Source of the DNA: Anderseniella sp963759095 | GTDB lineage: Bacteria; Pseudomonadota; Alphaproteobacteria; Rhizobiales; Aestuariivirgaceae | Assembly: GCA_963759095.1 (NCBI GenBank) | Contig: CAVWYF010000016.1 | Coordinates: 289,486 to 353,485 of the forward strand | DNA length: 64,000 nt | Direction of reading: 5' to 3' | Shown: positions 53,493 through 64,000 of the stretch, one piece after another | How the letters are laid out: every line of letters starts with the position of its first letter | How positions within the stretch are numbered: position 1 is the stretch's first letter | Program-made: the position numbers and the translations under genes | The notes under the pieces: generated by a model | What the model was told of the DNA's origin: nothing | What the model saw: only the letters and a program-made list of their open reading frames with translations | The model's database searches: none

Positions 53493-55790
53493 GGCGGGTT
53501 TGCTGGACCATACCGGTTGCATTTTTGTGGATGTCCGACGCCGGGTCTGCATCAGCACAGGGTTTTGCCGTTTCCTACAGCGATCCCAATCTCTGCGTCG
53601 CTTCTGTCTTGTATGCAACCGGCAGGCAAATTCTCGAAACCCCGAACGCGAACCGATCCCGGTCTACACCGCCATTGACCGGTTTGACACAAACGCCGTC
53701 CGATGACATTCCCGATTGCATCTCGGTTCCGGGCCTGACGAGTGTGCCGGGACAACCAGCTGCGGTCACGACCACTGAGACGCCAAAATCGCCGGAACAA
53801 CCTGCCGATAAGGAAAAGCAGCCTTCAGTTAAATCGAAACCGTCCGGTGAGGATCAAGCCGAAGAAACACCGGAACTGGGGCTGGTAAAAGCACAGGAAA
53901 CACTGGTTTCCATGATCCTTGTCAATGAGGACGATGGTCAGCCTCTCGAGGGTGCCACGATCAGATTACTGGCCGCAGAACCCGATCTGCCGGGCGGTAA
54001 CAACCCGGATGCAAAACTCACCGATGCTGAAAACTACGCGGCCGGTGTTGAAGGAACCGAATTAGGCGATGACGGGCAGCTTTTGCTGTCGGTGGCGCCG
54101 CAAGAAGATGATGATCTTGCCGGCATCAAACTGACGCAAGTGCCTGAGGACCAAACCGGAGCTGATGCTGCGCCTGCCGATAAACCTGCGGCCACCAGGA
54201 CGGCGCAAGTTGCCAGGCAAAATCCACAGCTCGTTGTTGCAACCGCAGCCAACTGGACACGTTTGCCGGTGCGGCTGGCTCCGCAAGGCGCAAAGATATG
54301 CGTCAACCGAAACTTCCGCATTGGAGACAACAACATTCATGTGGTCAGTCTTCCCGGGCAGTTCGTCGATGAGTTCACCCGCAATGCCAATCGTTGGGGG
54401 GAAACGGAGTTCGTTGAAGCGGATCCGTGCCGCAACAAGGAAGACAGCAAGGATCCGTTGTATGGGACGTCAGGACTGTGGGGTCAGAAATTCGATAATC
54501 AGTGGGCGATCAAGCGGGTTGGCTTTGAAGAAGAGAAACTTCCCCAGTGGCTGAAAAAATCGGCAACGTCGACAGACGTTACCGTTGCCGTCATTGATAC
54601 CGGCCTGGACTGGTATCATCCCGATATTTCGCACGACAAGATATGGACCAACCCGAACGAGGTGCAGGGCAATGGTATCGACGATGACAAGAACGGCTAT
54701 GTTGATGACATTGTGGGCTGGAACTTCGTTCGCAACAGAAACAAGCCGTGGGACTATGATGGTCATGGCACATTCGTAACCGGTGTGATTGCGGCAGCGC
54801 AGAGCAATGGCATCGGCATTTCAGGCATCAGCTCTTCGGCAAAGATCATGCCGTTGAAGGCGCTTGATGCTTTTGGCCGGGGCTATGCCTCCATGGCTGC
54901 AGAGGCAATAAACTACGCCGCAGAACATGGCGCACGCATCATCAATCTGAGCCTGGGCGGCAGGACGCTGACCAAAGTCGAGCAACTGGCTGTTGATCAT
55001 GCCCGCAGCAAGGGCGCTATCGTGGTGGTTGCGGCAGGTAATTCGGGACAGTCAGTGGCTGACTTTTCGCCCGCCGGTCTGCGCGGCGTCGTTACCGTTA
55101 CCGCGACCGATCGCAAGGACAAGCGGGCCGGGTTTTCCAACTGGGGGCCTTTGGTCGATATTGCAGCTCCCGGTGTGGACGTGTTGAGCCTTCGGGCCCG
55201 GCGCACTGATCTTCTGTCCCTCATCCGAGGTGTCAAATACAAGCGTGGTGACGGTATTCTCGGAGAGGACCGGTCTTACTATCGGGCCAGCGGAACCTCG
55301 TTTGCCGCACCGATTGTAACAGGCACGATAACAGAACTTCTGGCCGGCAATCCGGAAGCTCACTGCCGATCAGGCAACCCGCATGGTGCTGCATTCGGCG
55401 CGCGATATCGAAACGCCCGGCGTCGACAATTATACCGGCTATGGCCTGCTGGATGCGACGGCGGCATTGGCGGCGGATCCAGGTTACTTCAATGAAAGCC
55501 GGATAAGTGGTGTCAAGGTGATTACTCGCAGCGGCAAGCCGGTCCTGCGGGTTCTCGGAACGACTGATGCCGATGACTTCAAGGATGCGGTTATCCGGCT
55601 TGGCAAAGGAACAGAGCCGAAAAAATGGCTTGAGGTGAACAGGAAGATACTGAAACCCGTGGATGCCGGTGTGCTGATCGAGTTGCCGGCCAGCGTTTTC
55701 AAGGGAGCCAAGCAGTGGACGATCAGGCTGATCACCCGGCACAAGAACGGGGCTGAACGCGAAGCACGCTTCAGCCTGAAACTTGGATAG
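53474..55790 (+). pseudogene. Secreted subtilisin-like (S8) protease, one frameshift
   Basis: About 770 residues when repaired. From TTG 53474 comes a good signal peptide (FSRRVCWTIPVAFLW, cleaved after SASA). Then a Pro/Glu/Ala-rich region with a small beta-sandwich-like piece (EDDGQPLEGATIRLLAAEPD), and the S8 domain: Asp in VAVIDTGLDW (54595), His in YDGHGTFVTG (54764), Ser in ASGTSFAAPIV (55298), and AAGNSG. The frame breaks at 55356: one A too many in CCGGAAGCTC; removing it gives AGNPELTADQATRMVLHSAR. A 110-residue C-terminal domain follows. The next gene begins 43 bases later. Confidence 0.82.
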
Positions 55791-55833
55791 CGACTATGCA
55801 GGGTTCATCCTGGGAAAACAGGAGTTGGTTGCA

Positions 55834-57135
55834 ATGAAGCAGCACGGTCTTTCATGGGTTCTGGCGATGTCGATGGGCATGGCGCTGGCGACACCGGCAC
55901 ATGCGGTGATTGTTGATATCGACATTGAAACCGAGGGCGAACCGGTACCCGGCGCATCGATTTCGTTTCGCACTCCTGACGGCAAGGACATACCGGACAT
56001 ACAGGTGACCGCTGTTCCCGAAGAGCCTGAAGAGGTTGAAGAGGATGAACCGGGCCGGGTGGTTGAACTGGACATCCCGCCGGTGCGCGTGGGCGAGGAA
56101 AAACCTGAGACCAAGCGTCCTGAAAAAGAAAAGGAGCCGCAAGCAGAATCCAAACCCGACGAGCCCAGAAAGCCGAGACCGGGCCGGCATCGGGTTGAAT
56201 TGCCTGATGAACTGGTTGGCCGGGACCTGGTTGTCGTGGTGACCAGGGACGATGAAGTGGTGAAACGCGATCCGGTCAAAGTAGAGCAAGACACATCCCG
56301 CATTGCTGTTGAAGCCTATGATCCGGTTGATGCAAGGCTGTCGATCAAGCTGGCACAGGACAAGAAATGCCGCCGCGGCAAGACCTGCAACTACCAGCTT
56401 GAAGTGCAGAACGAGGGAACAGGGATTTACAAGGGCCCGTTGTTCCTGACCGGCGTGTTGCACGGCACGGTGAGCCGGCCTGGAAAACAGGATGGTTGGC
56501 AGTGTGCCTACAGTGGTCGCGGCAAACAGATTTGCCATAGCCAGGTCGCGCTTCAACCGGGCGCAAAACAATCCTGGACCCTGGGCTCAAGGTTGCCCCG
56601 GCGAATGTCGCAGCAGTCTTCCAATTGCCTGGAGATTAATGTGTTTGACCAGCAGGCGACCGGCCGGGTCAATCCGCTGCTGATGGCCGTGCAACTTGGT
56701 CTGGCCGGCCGGGGCCTCAAGGTCGGTCGGCCCGACGGCATCAACGGACCGAAAACGGCAGCAGCGCTGCGGCAGTTTACCGAACAAGACGGATATGAAG
56801 GTAGCGATGATCTGAATGACGTGTTCAAGGCGCTTTATGGACTGTCACCGGCGCGGCTGAGCCGCCTGGGTATGTCCGGTGGTAAGCATTGCAAGCGGGT
56901 TGCGTTGTTCGCGGCGCCAAAACCGGCAAAAAGGATATCCAAGGCGAAGCGCCGCAGACCGCAGTACCGGGATGACGATGATTTCGACGACTATGACGAT
57001 TACGACGACTATGACGATTACGACGACTATGATGATTACGACCGGCGCCCGAATATCGGTGTCGGTATCGGTCTTGGGTTGCTGAACCACGGTCTTCACC
57101 GCGGACGCCAGCGTGGCCGTCAAAGATATGATTGA
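55834..57135 (+). CDS. Secreted acidic protein with peptidoglycan-binding-like domain and Asp/Tyr repeats
   Basis: 433 residues, signal peptide cleaved near AHAVI. Order: beta-sandwich-like piece ETEGEPVPGASISFRTPDGK, matching one in the upstream protease; a Glu/Pro/Lys-rich linker; a second domain with four Cys (KKCRRGKTCNY to QCAYSGRGKQIC); a helical piece like peptidoglycan-binding domain 1 (VGRPDGINGPKTAAALRQFT); then basic KAKRRRP, a run of DDYDDYD repeats (nt 56970-57042) and a Gly/Arg tail. AGGAG is 9 bases before ATG 55834. Function unknown; probably works with the protease. Confidence 0.75.
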   Translation: MKQHGLSWVLAMSMGMALATPAHAVIVDIDIETEGEPVPGASISFRTPDGKDIPDIQVTAVPEEPEEVEEDEPGRVVELDIPPVRVGEEKPETKRPEKEKEPQAESKPDEPRKPRPGRHRVELPDELVGRDLVVVVTRDDEVVKRDPVKVEQDTSRIAVEAYDPVDARLSIKLAQDKKCRRGKTCNYQLEVQNEGTGIYKGPLFLTGVLHGTVSRPGKQDGWQCAYSGRGKQICHSQVALQPGAKQSWTLGSRLPRRMSQQSSNCLEINVFDQQATGRVNPLLMAVQLGLAGRGLKVGRPDGINGPKTAAALRQFTEQDGYEGSDDLNDVFKALYGLSPARLSRLGMSGGKHCKRVALFAAPKPAKRISKAKRRRPQYRDDDDFDDYDDYDDYDDYDDYDDYDRRPNIGVGIGLGLLNHGLHRGRQRGRQRYD

Positions 57136-57148
57136 CCTGCGGGCGTGG

Positions 57149-58417
57149 TCATGGAGGTGTCATTGCTCCGATGACTGCGCCGGTCATCAGCGTCGCCAGC
57201 AGGCCGGACACCAGTGAACGGGGTCCGAGAGACAGAATATCGGCGCGCCGGTCCGGACACAGGGCCAGCAGCCCGCCGGTCATGATCCCGAGCGAGCCGA
57301 AATTGGCGAAACCGCACAGGGCATAGGTCAGAATCAGCCGGCTGCGATCCGACAGCGCCGTCGCGCTGGTATCTGCCAGCTGCAGGTAGGCGAGCAGTTC
57401 GTTGAGAACGGTTTTCACGCCGATCAACTGACCTGCCTGGGCAGCCTCGTTCCACGGGATGCCGGTCAACAAGGCCAGAGGCGTCATCAGCCAGCCGAAT
57501 ATCTGTTGTGCTGACAGGGATGTGCCAAAAGGAGAGGTGACGGCTGCAAGCGCCATGTCGGCCAGTGCCACCAGGGCCACCATGACCACCAGCATGGCGG
57601 CGACTGAAACCACAAGCCGTGACACCGTCGGTTGTGCCGGTTGCGATGGCCTCCATGACGAGTGCGGCTCTTGAACGCTTCGTCAATTTCCATAGTGCTG
57701 TCGGCGTTTTCATCGTCTGCCCACGGCACCATCAGCCGTGCGATCACCAGGGCTGCCGGCGCACTCATCACCGATGCCAGCAGAATATGGCCTGCGGCAC
57801 CGGCAAGCACCGGCTGCAGGAATGTTGCGTACAAGGCCATTACCGTTCCCGCGACAGTGGCCATGCCGGTGGTCATCATGGCAAACAGGCCGCCGCGGCT
57901 GGCACGTGCCAGGTAAGGCCGCACCAGAATGGGCGCATCTACCATTCCGACAAACACATTGGCGGCAGCAACCGTGCCGACCGGCCCGCTCACCCCCATG
58001 CTGCGGCCCAGCAACCATGCCAGAAATCTGACGACTTTCTGCAGGATGCCCCAATGGTACAATAGCCGGGCCAGGACGCTCATCATCACGATTATCGGCA
58101 GTGCCTGCAGTGCCAGTACAAAGCCTCTTCCCGGGATCGGTGACGGTAAACGGTGTCGGGGCGCCTGCCAGATAACCGAACAGAAATTTCATGCCGGTGC
58201 CGGTTGCTGTTTGCAGTGCAATGACAGCACCTGCGAGCAGATCAAAGACAAAGCTGAGCTGCGGGATCAGTATGAACAGGCCTGCGATGATGAATTGCAG
58301 CGCAATTCCACCGGTGGCAAATTTTACTGCGTGGCCCATGGCAAGGGCATCGCGCTTTTCAGATAGCAACCAGGCAATAAACGGGATCACAATGAGCCCG
58401 CACAGACTTTGCAGCAT
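57149..58417 (-). pseudogene. nupC: Concentrative nucleoside transporter NupC, three frameshifts
   Basis: CNT-family ion/nucleoside symporter, about 420 residues when repaired. Family segments: KFATGGIALQFIIAGLF, TATGTGMKFLFGYLAG, AAANVFVGMVDAPILVRPYL, FMMTTG-type MTTGMATVAGTV, and YALCGFANFGSLGIMTGGL. Coding-strand frame breaks: near 58128 (GGGAAGAGG for GGGAGAGG), near 57666 (AGAGCCGCA for AGAGCGCA) and near 57620 (GTCACGG for GTCCGG). Each is fixed by removing one base. Adds nucleoside uptake to the pyrimidine theme of the window, though no RutR-like site was seen near it. Confidence 0.85.
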
Positions 58418-58613
58418 TAACCCCAAAATGTCCTCCCGCTCGGATAATTGTCCTGCATCCCTGTGCCTGCAGGTAAAAGTAGACGATAAAATGCCGCGGT
58501 GACCACTAATATTCATGCAAGTTTGCCGGCGAAAAACTTTGACTGGCAGGCCTGCTGACTGTTTGGTGTGCATCGTGGTATGAGACACCGGTAGCGGCTT
58601 GAAAACAGAATGA

Positions 58614-59684
58614 ATGAGTGAGTTGAGAGATCATAAACAGGGCGATTTTTCCCGGGAAGAAGTAACGCTGGCGAACCGCAATTCGGGCATAGCCCTTGAG
58701 ATGTTGCGCTATGACGTGACGCCGGTCGGAATGCATTATCTGCTGACCCACTTTGACTATCCGTACCTGGAGGCTGACACCTGGAAACTGGAAATAGGCG
58801 GCCTGGTTGACAAGCCTGCTGTGCTGACGCTGGCCGACCTTAAAGCGCTGCCGCAGATTACCCAGACAGTCACCCTGGAATGCGCCGGTAACGGCCGTGC
58901 CAATATTGACCAGCGCTATCAGAGCATGCCCTGGCAGCACGAGGCAGTCAGCACGGCGAAGTGGACCGGGGTGAGGCTGTCTGACGTTCTGGAGAAGATT
59001 GCAATAGACCCGTCTGCCATCGAGATTGTGTTTTACGGAGCTGATCATGGTGAGGACGCGCATGGCGAGCATGACTATGGCAGGTCTTTGTCGGTTGCAC
59101 ATGCCATGCAGCGCGAAGTCATGCTGGTCTACGAGATGAATGATCTGCCGCTGTTGCCGCAGCACGGTGCGCCGGTGCGCATGATTGTGCCGGGCTGGTA
59201 CGGCATGGCCAGCGTGAAGTGGCTGATCCGTATTGAGGCCATCGACCGGGCATTCGATGGACCGCAGCAGACCGGCACCTATGTTTTTCGTGACAAGCCC
59301 GAGGACCCGGGCACTTTCGTGCAGGAAATACGCGTCAAGTCACTGATGATCCCGCCCGGATTTCCGGATTTTTATTCACGCAGACGGTTTGCCGATGCCG
59401 GACCGATCGAGCTCATTGGCCGAGCCTGGTCGGGCAATGGCGTTGCTATCTCGCGGGTCGAAATCAGTGTCGACGGTATCTGGCATGATGCCGGCCTGAC
59501 GGAGCCGGACTCAAAATATGCCTGGACACGCTGGCAGTGGCAGTGGGAAGCAACGCCCGGCGAGCATGTCCTGCAGTGTCGGGCGACGGATGCCAATGGT
59601 CAGGTGCAACCGCTGGAACCGCGCTGGGATATTCAGGGGTTTGGCAATAACGGTGTGCATACCGTGAAGGTAGCAGTGCGGTAG
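58614..59684 (+). CDS. Sulfite oxidase family molybdoenzyme
   Basis: 356 residues: an N-terminal molybdopterin domain with the molybdenum-ligand Cys90 in VTLECAGNGR, the RMIVPGWYGMASVKWL segment, and a C-terminal Mo-co dimerisation domain from about 250 (SLMIPPGFPDF, WSGNGVAISRVEIS). No signal peptide, heme site or twin-arginine motif, so probably cytoplasmic. May oxidise sulfite, but many members have other substrates. Sulfite could come from the CuyA-like enzyme at 27 kb. Confidence 0.88.
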   Translation: MSELRDHKQGDFSREEVTLANRNSGIALEMLRYDVTPVGMHYLLTHFDYPYLEADTWKLEIGGLVDKPAVLTLADLKALPQITQTVTLECAGNGRANIDQRYQSMPWQHEAVSTAKWTGVRLSDVLEKIAIDPSAIEIVFYGADHGEDAHGEHDYGRSLSVAHAMQREVMLVYEMNDLPLLPQHGAPVRMIVPGWYGMASVKWLIRIEAIDRAFDGPQQTGTYVFRDKPEDPGTFVQEIRVKSLMIPPGFPDFYSRRRFADAGPIELIGRAWSGNGVAISRVEISVDGIWHDAGLTEPDSKYAWTRWQWQWEATPGEHVLQCRATDANGQVQPLEPRWDIQGFGNNGVHTVKVAVR

Positions 59685-59697
59685 GTGGCAACGCTAC

Positions 59698-60189
59698 TCA
59701 GATCTGGTCGTTCCAGCACATAGTCATGATGTGTTGCGGGCCGCTGGGGCCACCGTTAAAAATCTCGCCGGTATCGTGAAAGCCGCTTGCCGCATAAACA
59801 TGGTGAGCCATTTTATTCCGGCAGTTGACGGTCAGCACGACGCCGGGGGCGCTCGGGTATTCCCTGTTGAGGAATGCCGGCAGATGCTGGATAAACCGCC
59901 TGCCGATCCCGCGGCCCTGATATTTCTTGTCAATCACCACCTGGCACAGTTCCAGCAATGGCTGCCGGATGTAATCCGGAATTCTGATATCGATCTGGAA
60001 GAAACCGACAATGTCGGTATCGGTTTCGATGACGAAATTATCGCGCTCTAAAGCTGTGGTCTTCAGCGTCAACGGCATGGGGTCGACAAATTGCAGCTGG
60101 TCTCTGGCGACAGCGAGCGCGCCGACCGGCGCGTGATCGACTGCCGTCATGCGCCGCAAAGTCAGGGTAGGGAAACTGGTTGTTGTCAT
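59698..60189 (-). CDS. GNAT-family N-acetyltransferase
   Basis: 163 residues from MTTTSFPTL. The acetyl-CoA motif A is VVIDKKYQGRGIGRRFIQHL (Q-x-x-G-x-G/R type) near residue 95; VYAASGFHDTGEIF near the end is also typical. Substrate unknown. A start nine codons upstream (60216) is possible. Convergent with the sulfite oxidase-like gene. Confidence 0.87.
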   Translation of the reverse strand: MTTTSFPTLTLRRMTAVDHAPVGALAVARDQLQFVDPMPLTLKTTALERDNFVIETDTDIVGFFQIDIRIPDYIRQPLLELCQVVIDKKYQGRGIGRRFIQHLPAFLNREYPSAPGVVLTVNCRNKMAHHVYAASGFHDTGEIFNGGPSGPQHIMTMCWNDQI

Positions 60190-60283
60190 GACTGGCCCGT
60201 GTTCAGATACTCGCACTGGCCCTTATTGTTATTGCCGCCATATGGCAAGTTCATTCGCGAAAACTGCTGAACCGGACAGACAC

Positions 60284-60652
60284 ATGGATACCAAGATGAT
60301 TGATAAATTTGTCGGCCTGGAAACCAGGGTCTGGGAGGCCCTGGTCGATGGTGATGGCGTCGCAGACACAGCACTGCTGTCGGATGACTTTCTCGGAGTT
60401 TATGAAGCCGGCTTTTCAAACAGAACCGACCATGTCGCCATGCTGGATAACGGACCCATCGTGGTGACGTACCGAATTGAGGATGCCCGGCTTCAGGTTG
60501 TCGGGGACAAGGCTGCCATGTTGTCCTATCTGGCTTGCTATACAAAACTGGCAGACCCTGCCAAACAAGAGCGAATGTATGTGTCGTCGCTATGGGAACA
60601 GATCGATGGCCGGTGGCTCAACACCTTCAGCCAGGACACCAACGCAGCCTGA
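60284..60652 (+). CDS. NTF2-like/DUF4440 protein
   Basis: 122 residues from MDTKMIDKF; helical start (LETRVWEALVDGD), SDDFLGVYEAGFSNR, and a beta-sheet half ending SSLWEQIDGRWLNTFSQDT, which is the SnoaL/DUF4440 pattern. Small cone-shaped fold, enzyme or binding role unknown. An in-frame ATG at 60242 is an alternative start; neither has a strong ribosome site. Confidence 0.75.
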   Translation: MDTKMIDKFVGLETRVWEALVDGDGVADTALLSDDFLGVYEAGFSNRTDHVAMLDNGPIVVTYRIEDARLQVVGDKAAMLSYLACYTKLADPAKQERMYVSSLWEQIDGRWLNTFSQDTNAA

Positions 60653-60756
60653 CATACGTCAAACCAGGTGAGTTTTCTCAGTTGCGTCAGACCGGTCTCC
60701 CTATAGGTTTGCATTGAGTTCCGATTACTGAGTTCCTTATGCGAAAGGTTTGTCTG

Positions 60757-61767
60757 ATGAGCGACAAATTTGCAGTAGTGGATGGCTTCCCGAGAGCAGG
60801 CTTGCTGTCCGGGCCGACACCGATAGAGTGCCTTCACCGGCTGTCACAGCAGCTTGGAATTGATTTATGGATCAAGCGGGATGACCTGACCGGGCTTGGC
60901 TTTGGCGGCAACAAGGTCCGGCAGCTTGAATTCTACTTTGGCGCTGCTCTTGAAAAAGGTGCCGACACCGTCCTGATCACAGGCGCCGTTCAGTCCAACT
61001 ATGCGCGCACCGCTGCAACGGCTGCCGCCAAGCTCGGGCTTGGTGCGGTGATCCAGATGGAAGATCGCGTGCGCGGTATGGACGAGACCTACAACACATC
61101 CGGAAACGTACTGCTGTCCCGGCTGCTGGGTGCGCAATTCATGCGCTATCCGGAAGGTGAGGATGAAGCCGGTGCTGATCTGGCGCTGCGCCAGCGGGCA
61201 GAAGAATTGAGCGATGAAGGCCGCACGCCATATGTCATTCCGCTGGGCCTGAACAATTCGCCTTTGGGGGCTTTGGGATACATGAAAGCGGCTCAGGAAA
61301 TCCTGCAGCAGGACGATGGCTTTGACTGCATGGTCGTAGCATCGGGAAGCGGGTTGACCCATTGCGGACTGCTGGCCGGCCTGCGGGCACTGGGCTGCAG
61401 CACCCCTGTGTACGGCATTTGTGTGCGGCGAGACGCTGCGACACAAAGTCAGCGACTGGCCACGGTAGGCGCAAATCTAGACGCGCTCTTAGACTGCTGT
61501 CCGATCATTGATGCGTCTGACATCGCGACCTGGGATGGAGCGCTGGAGCCGGGCTATGGCCATGTCGGGCCGCCGGCGCGTGAGGCCATCATGATGATGG
61601 CGCGGCAGGAAGGCTTGTTCCTGGATCCAGTTTACACGGCCAAGAGTTTTGCCGGTGTACCGGGCCTACTGAAAGAAGGGTTGATTGAACCGGGCGCGCG
61701 CGTTCTGTTTATTCATACCGGCGGTCAGCCAGCATTGTTTGCCTATCAGAGCGAGCTTGAAATGTAG
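60757..61767 (+). CDS. D-cysteine desulfhydrase/ACC deaminase-family PLP enzyme
   Basis: 336 residues; PLP lysine Lys53 in GFGGNKVRQLEF, then ITGAVQSNYARTAATAAAKL and NTSGNVLLSRLLGAQF, with IHTGGQPALFAYQ at the end. Less CuyA-like than the gene at 27 kb; may be a D-cysteine desulfhydrase or act on another amino acid. ATG 60757 has GAAAGG 8 bases upstream, better than ATG 60739. A bidirectional-type terminator follows. Confidence 0.88.
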   Translation: MSDKFAVVDGFPRAGLLSGPTPIECLHRLSQQLGIDLWIKRDDLTGLGFGGNKVRQLEFYFGAALEKGADTVLITGAVQSNYARTAATAAAKLGLGAVIQMEDRVRGMDETYNTSGNVLLSRLLGAQFMRYPEGEDEAGADLALRQRAEELSDEGRTPYVIPLGLNNSPLGALGYMKAAQEILQQDDGFDCMVVASGSGLTHCGLLAGLRALGCSTPVYGICVRRDAATQSQRLATVGANLDALLDCCPIIDASDIATWDGALEPGYGHVGPPAREAIMMMARQEGLFLDPVYTAKSFAGVPGLLKEGLIEPGARVLFIHTGGQPALFAYQSELEM

Positions 61768-61794
61768 CTCGGCAACAGGACGTCAGCGCAGACC

Positions 61795-61820
61795 GGGAGG
61801 CGGTCGGGTGACCGCCTCCC
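61795..61820. terminator. Hairpin between convergent genes
   Basis: GGGAGGCGGTC and GACCGCCTCCC form an 11-bp GC-rich perfect stem with a 4-base loop, 28 bases after the desulfhydrase-like gene and 22 bases after (in minus sense) the end of the oxidoreductase gene. Probably ends transcription from both sides, although no long T-run follows on either strand. Confidence 0.75.
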
Positions 61821-61842
61821 AGTGTTGCTCATCGCATCCGGC

Positions 61843-64000
<2,158 letters not shown>

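Overview
The window reads as chromosomal DNA of an alphaproteobacterium, most likely a member of the Hyphomicrobiales or a relative. This rests on the mix of families seen (RutR-type regulator, PreTA dihydropyrimidine dehydrogenase, extensin-like and DUF2783 proteins, many TRAP, tripartite-tricarboxylate and ABC uptake systems), tight ATGA-type overlaps inside operons, and moderately high GC. No rRNA, tRNA, CRISPR array, phage or insertion sequence was recognised.

Layout. 0-6.3 kb: end of a beta-carbonic anhydrase, moeA, upp (reverse), preT-preA and a DMT permease. 6.6-11.2 kb: an orphan TAXI binding protein, a diheme peroxidase-like protein and a coiled-coil lipoprotein. 11.4-18.5 kb: rutR (reverse), divergent from beta-ureidopropionase, dihydropyrimidinase and an NMT1-type ABC transporter, closed by a strong terminator. 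18.6-23.7 kb: a BMP/nucleoside-type ABC transporter whose four genes each carry one frameshift, then a yeast-type cytosine deaminase. 23.9-28.9 kb: glycosyltransferase, secreted protein, broken LysR gene, a CuyA/D-cysteine desulfhydrase-like lyase and a hydrolase. 29.1-35.8 kb: betaine/proline-type ABC transporter (binding protein frameshifted) and TctCBA. 36.2-46.8 kb: PEP carboxylase, a Rieske oxygenase plus TMADH-like dehydrogenase pair, a BetI-like regulator, a DctPQM TRAP system, and the scar of a deleted monooxygenase/MarR module with an intact DUF2783 gene. 46.8-51.6 kb: DCC/membrane-protein operon, a repeat-containing membrane protein and a second TAXI protein. 52.1-64 kb: GlsB-like and extensin-like proteins, a secreted subtilase with an acidic partner, a frameshifted NupC, a sulfite-oxidase-family enzyme, GNAT, NTF2-like, a second D-cysteine desulfhydrase-like enzyme, and an isoquinoline-oxidoreductase-type subunit cut by the window end.

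How it works together. Genes between 1.8 and 23.7 kb make a nearly complete route for pyrimidine uptake and breakdown: import, cytosine to uracil (cytosine deaminase), uracil/thymine to dihydro forms (PreTA), ring opening (dihydropyrimidinase), release of beta-alanine (ureidopropionase), with Upp for salvage. Three near-palindromes resembling the RutR operator sit before its three transcription blocks, and rutR lies inside the cluster. A second theme, at 29-46 kb, is uptake and demethylation of methylated amines.

The most unusual signals are: (1) eleven reading-frame breaks in the window, ten of which fit a single extra base, four of them in consecutive genes of one operon; (2) a 60-bp repeat present three times, one copy of which seems to supply the ribosome site and start codon of the subtilase; (3) a deletion scar joining the 3' ends of two genes; (4) the secreted subtilase and acidic peptidoglycan-binding-like protein pair, which share a small domain and have no function I recognise.
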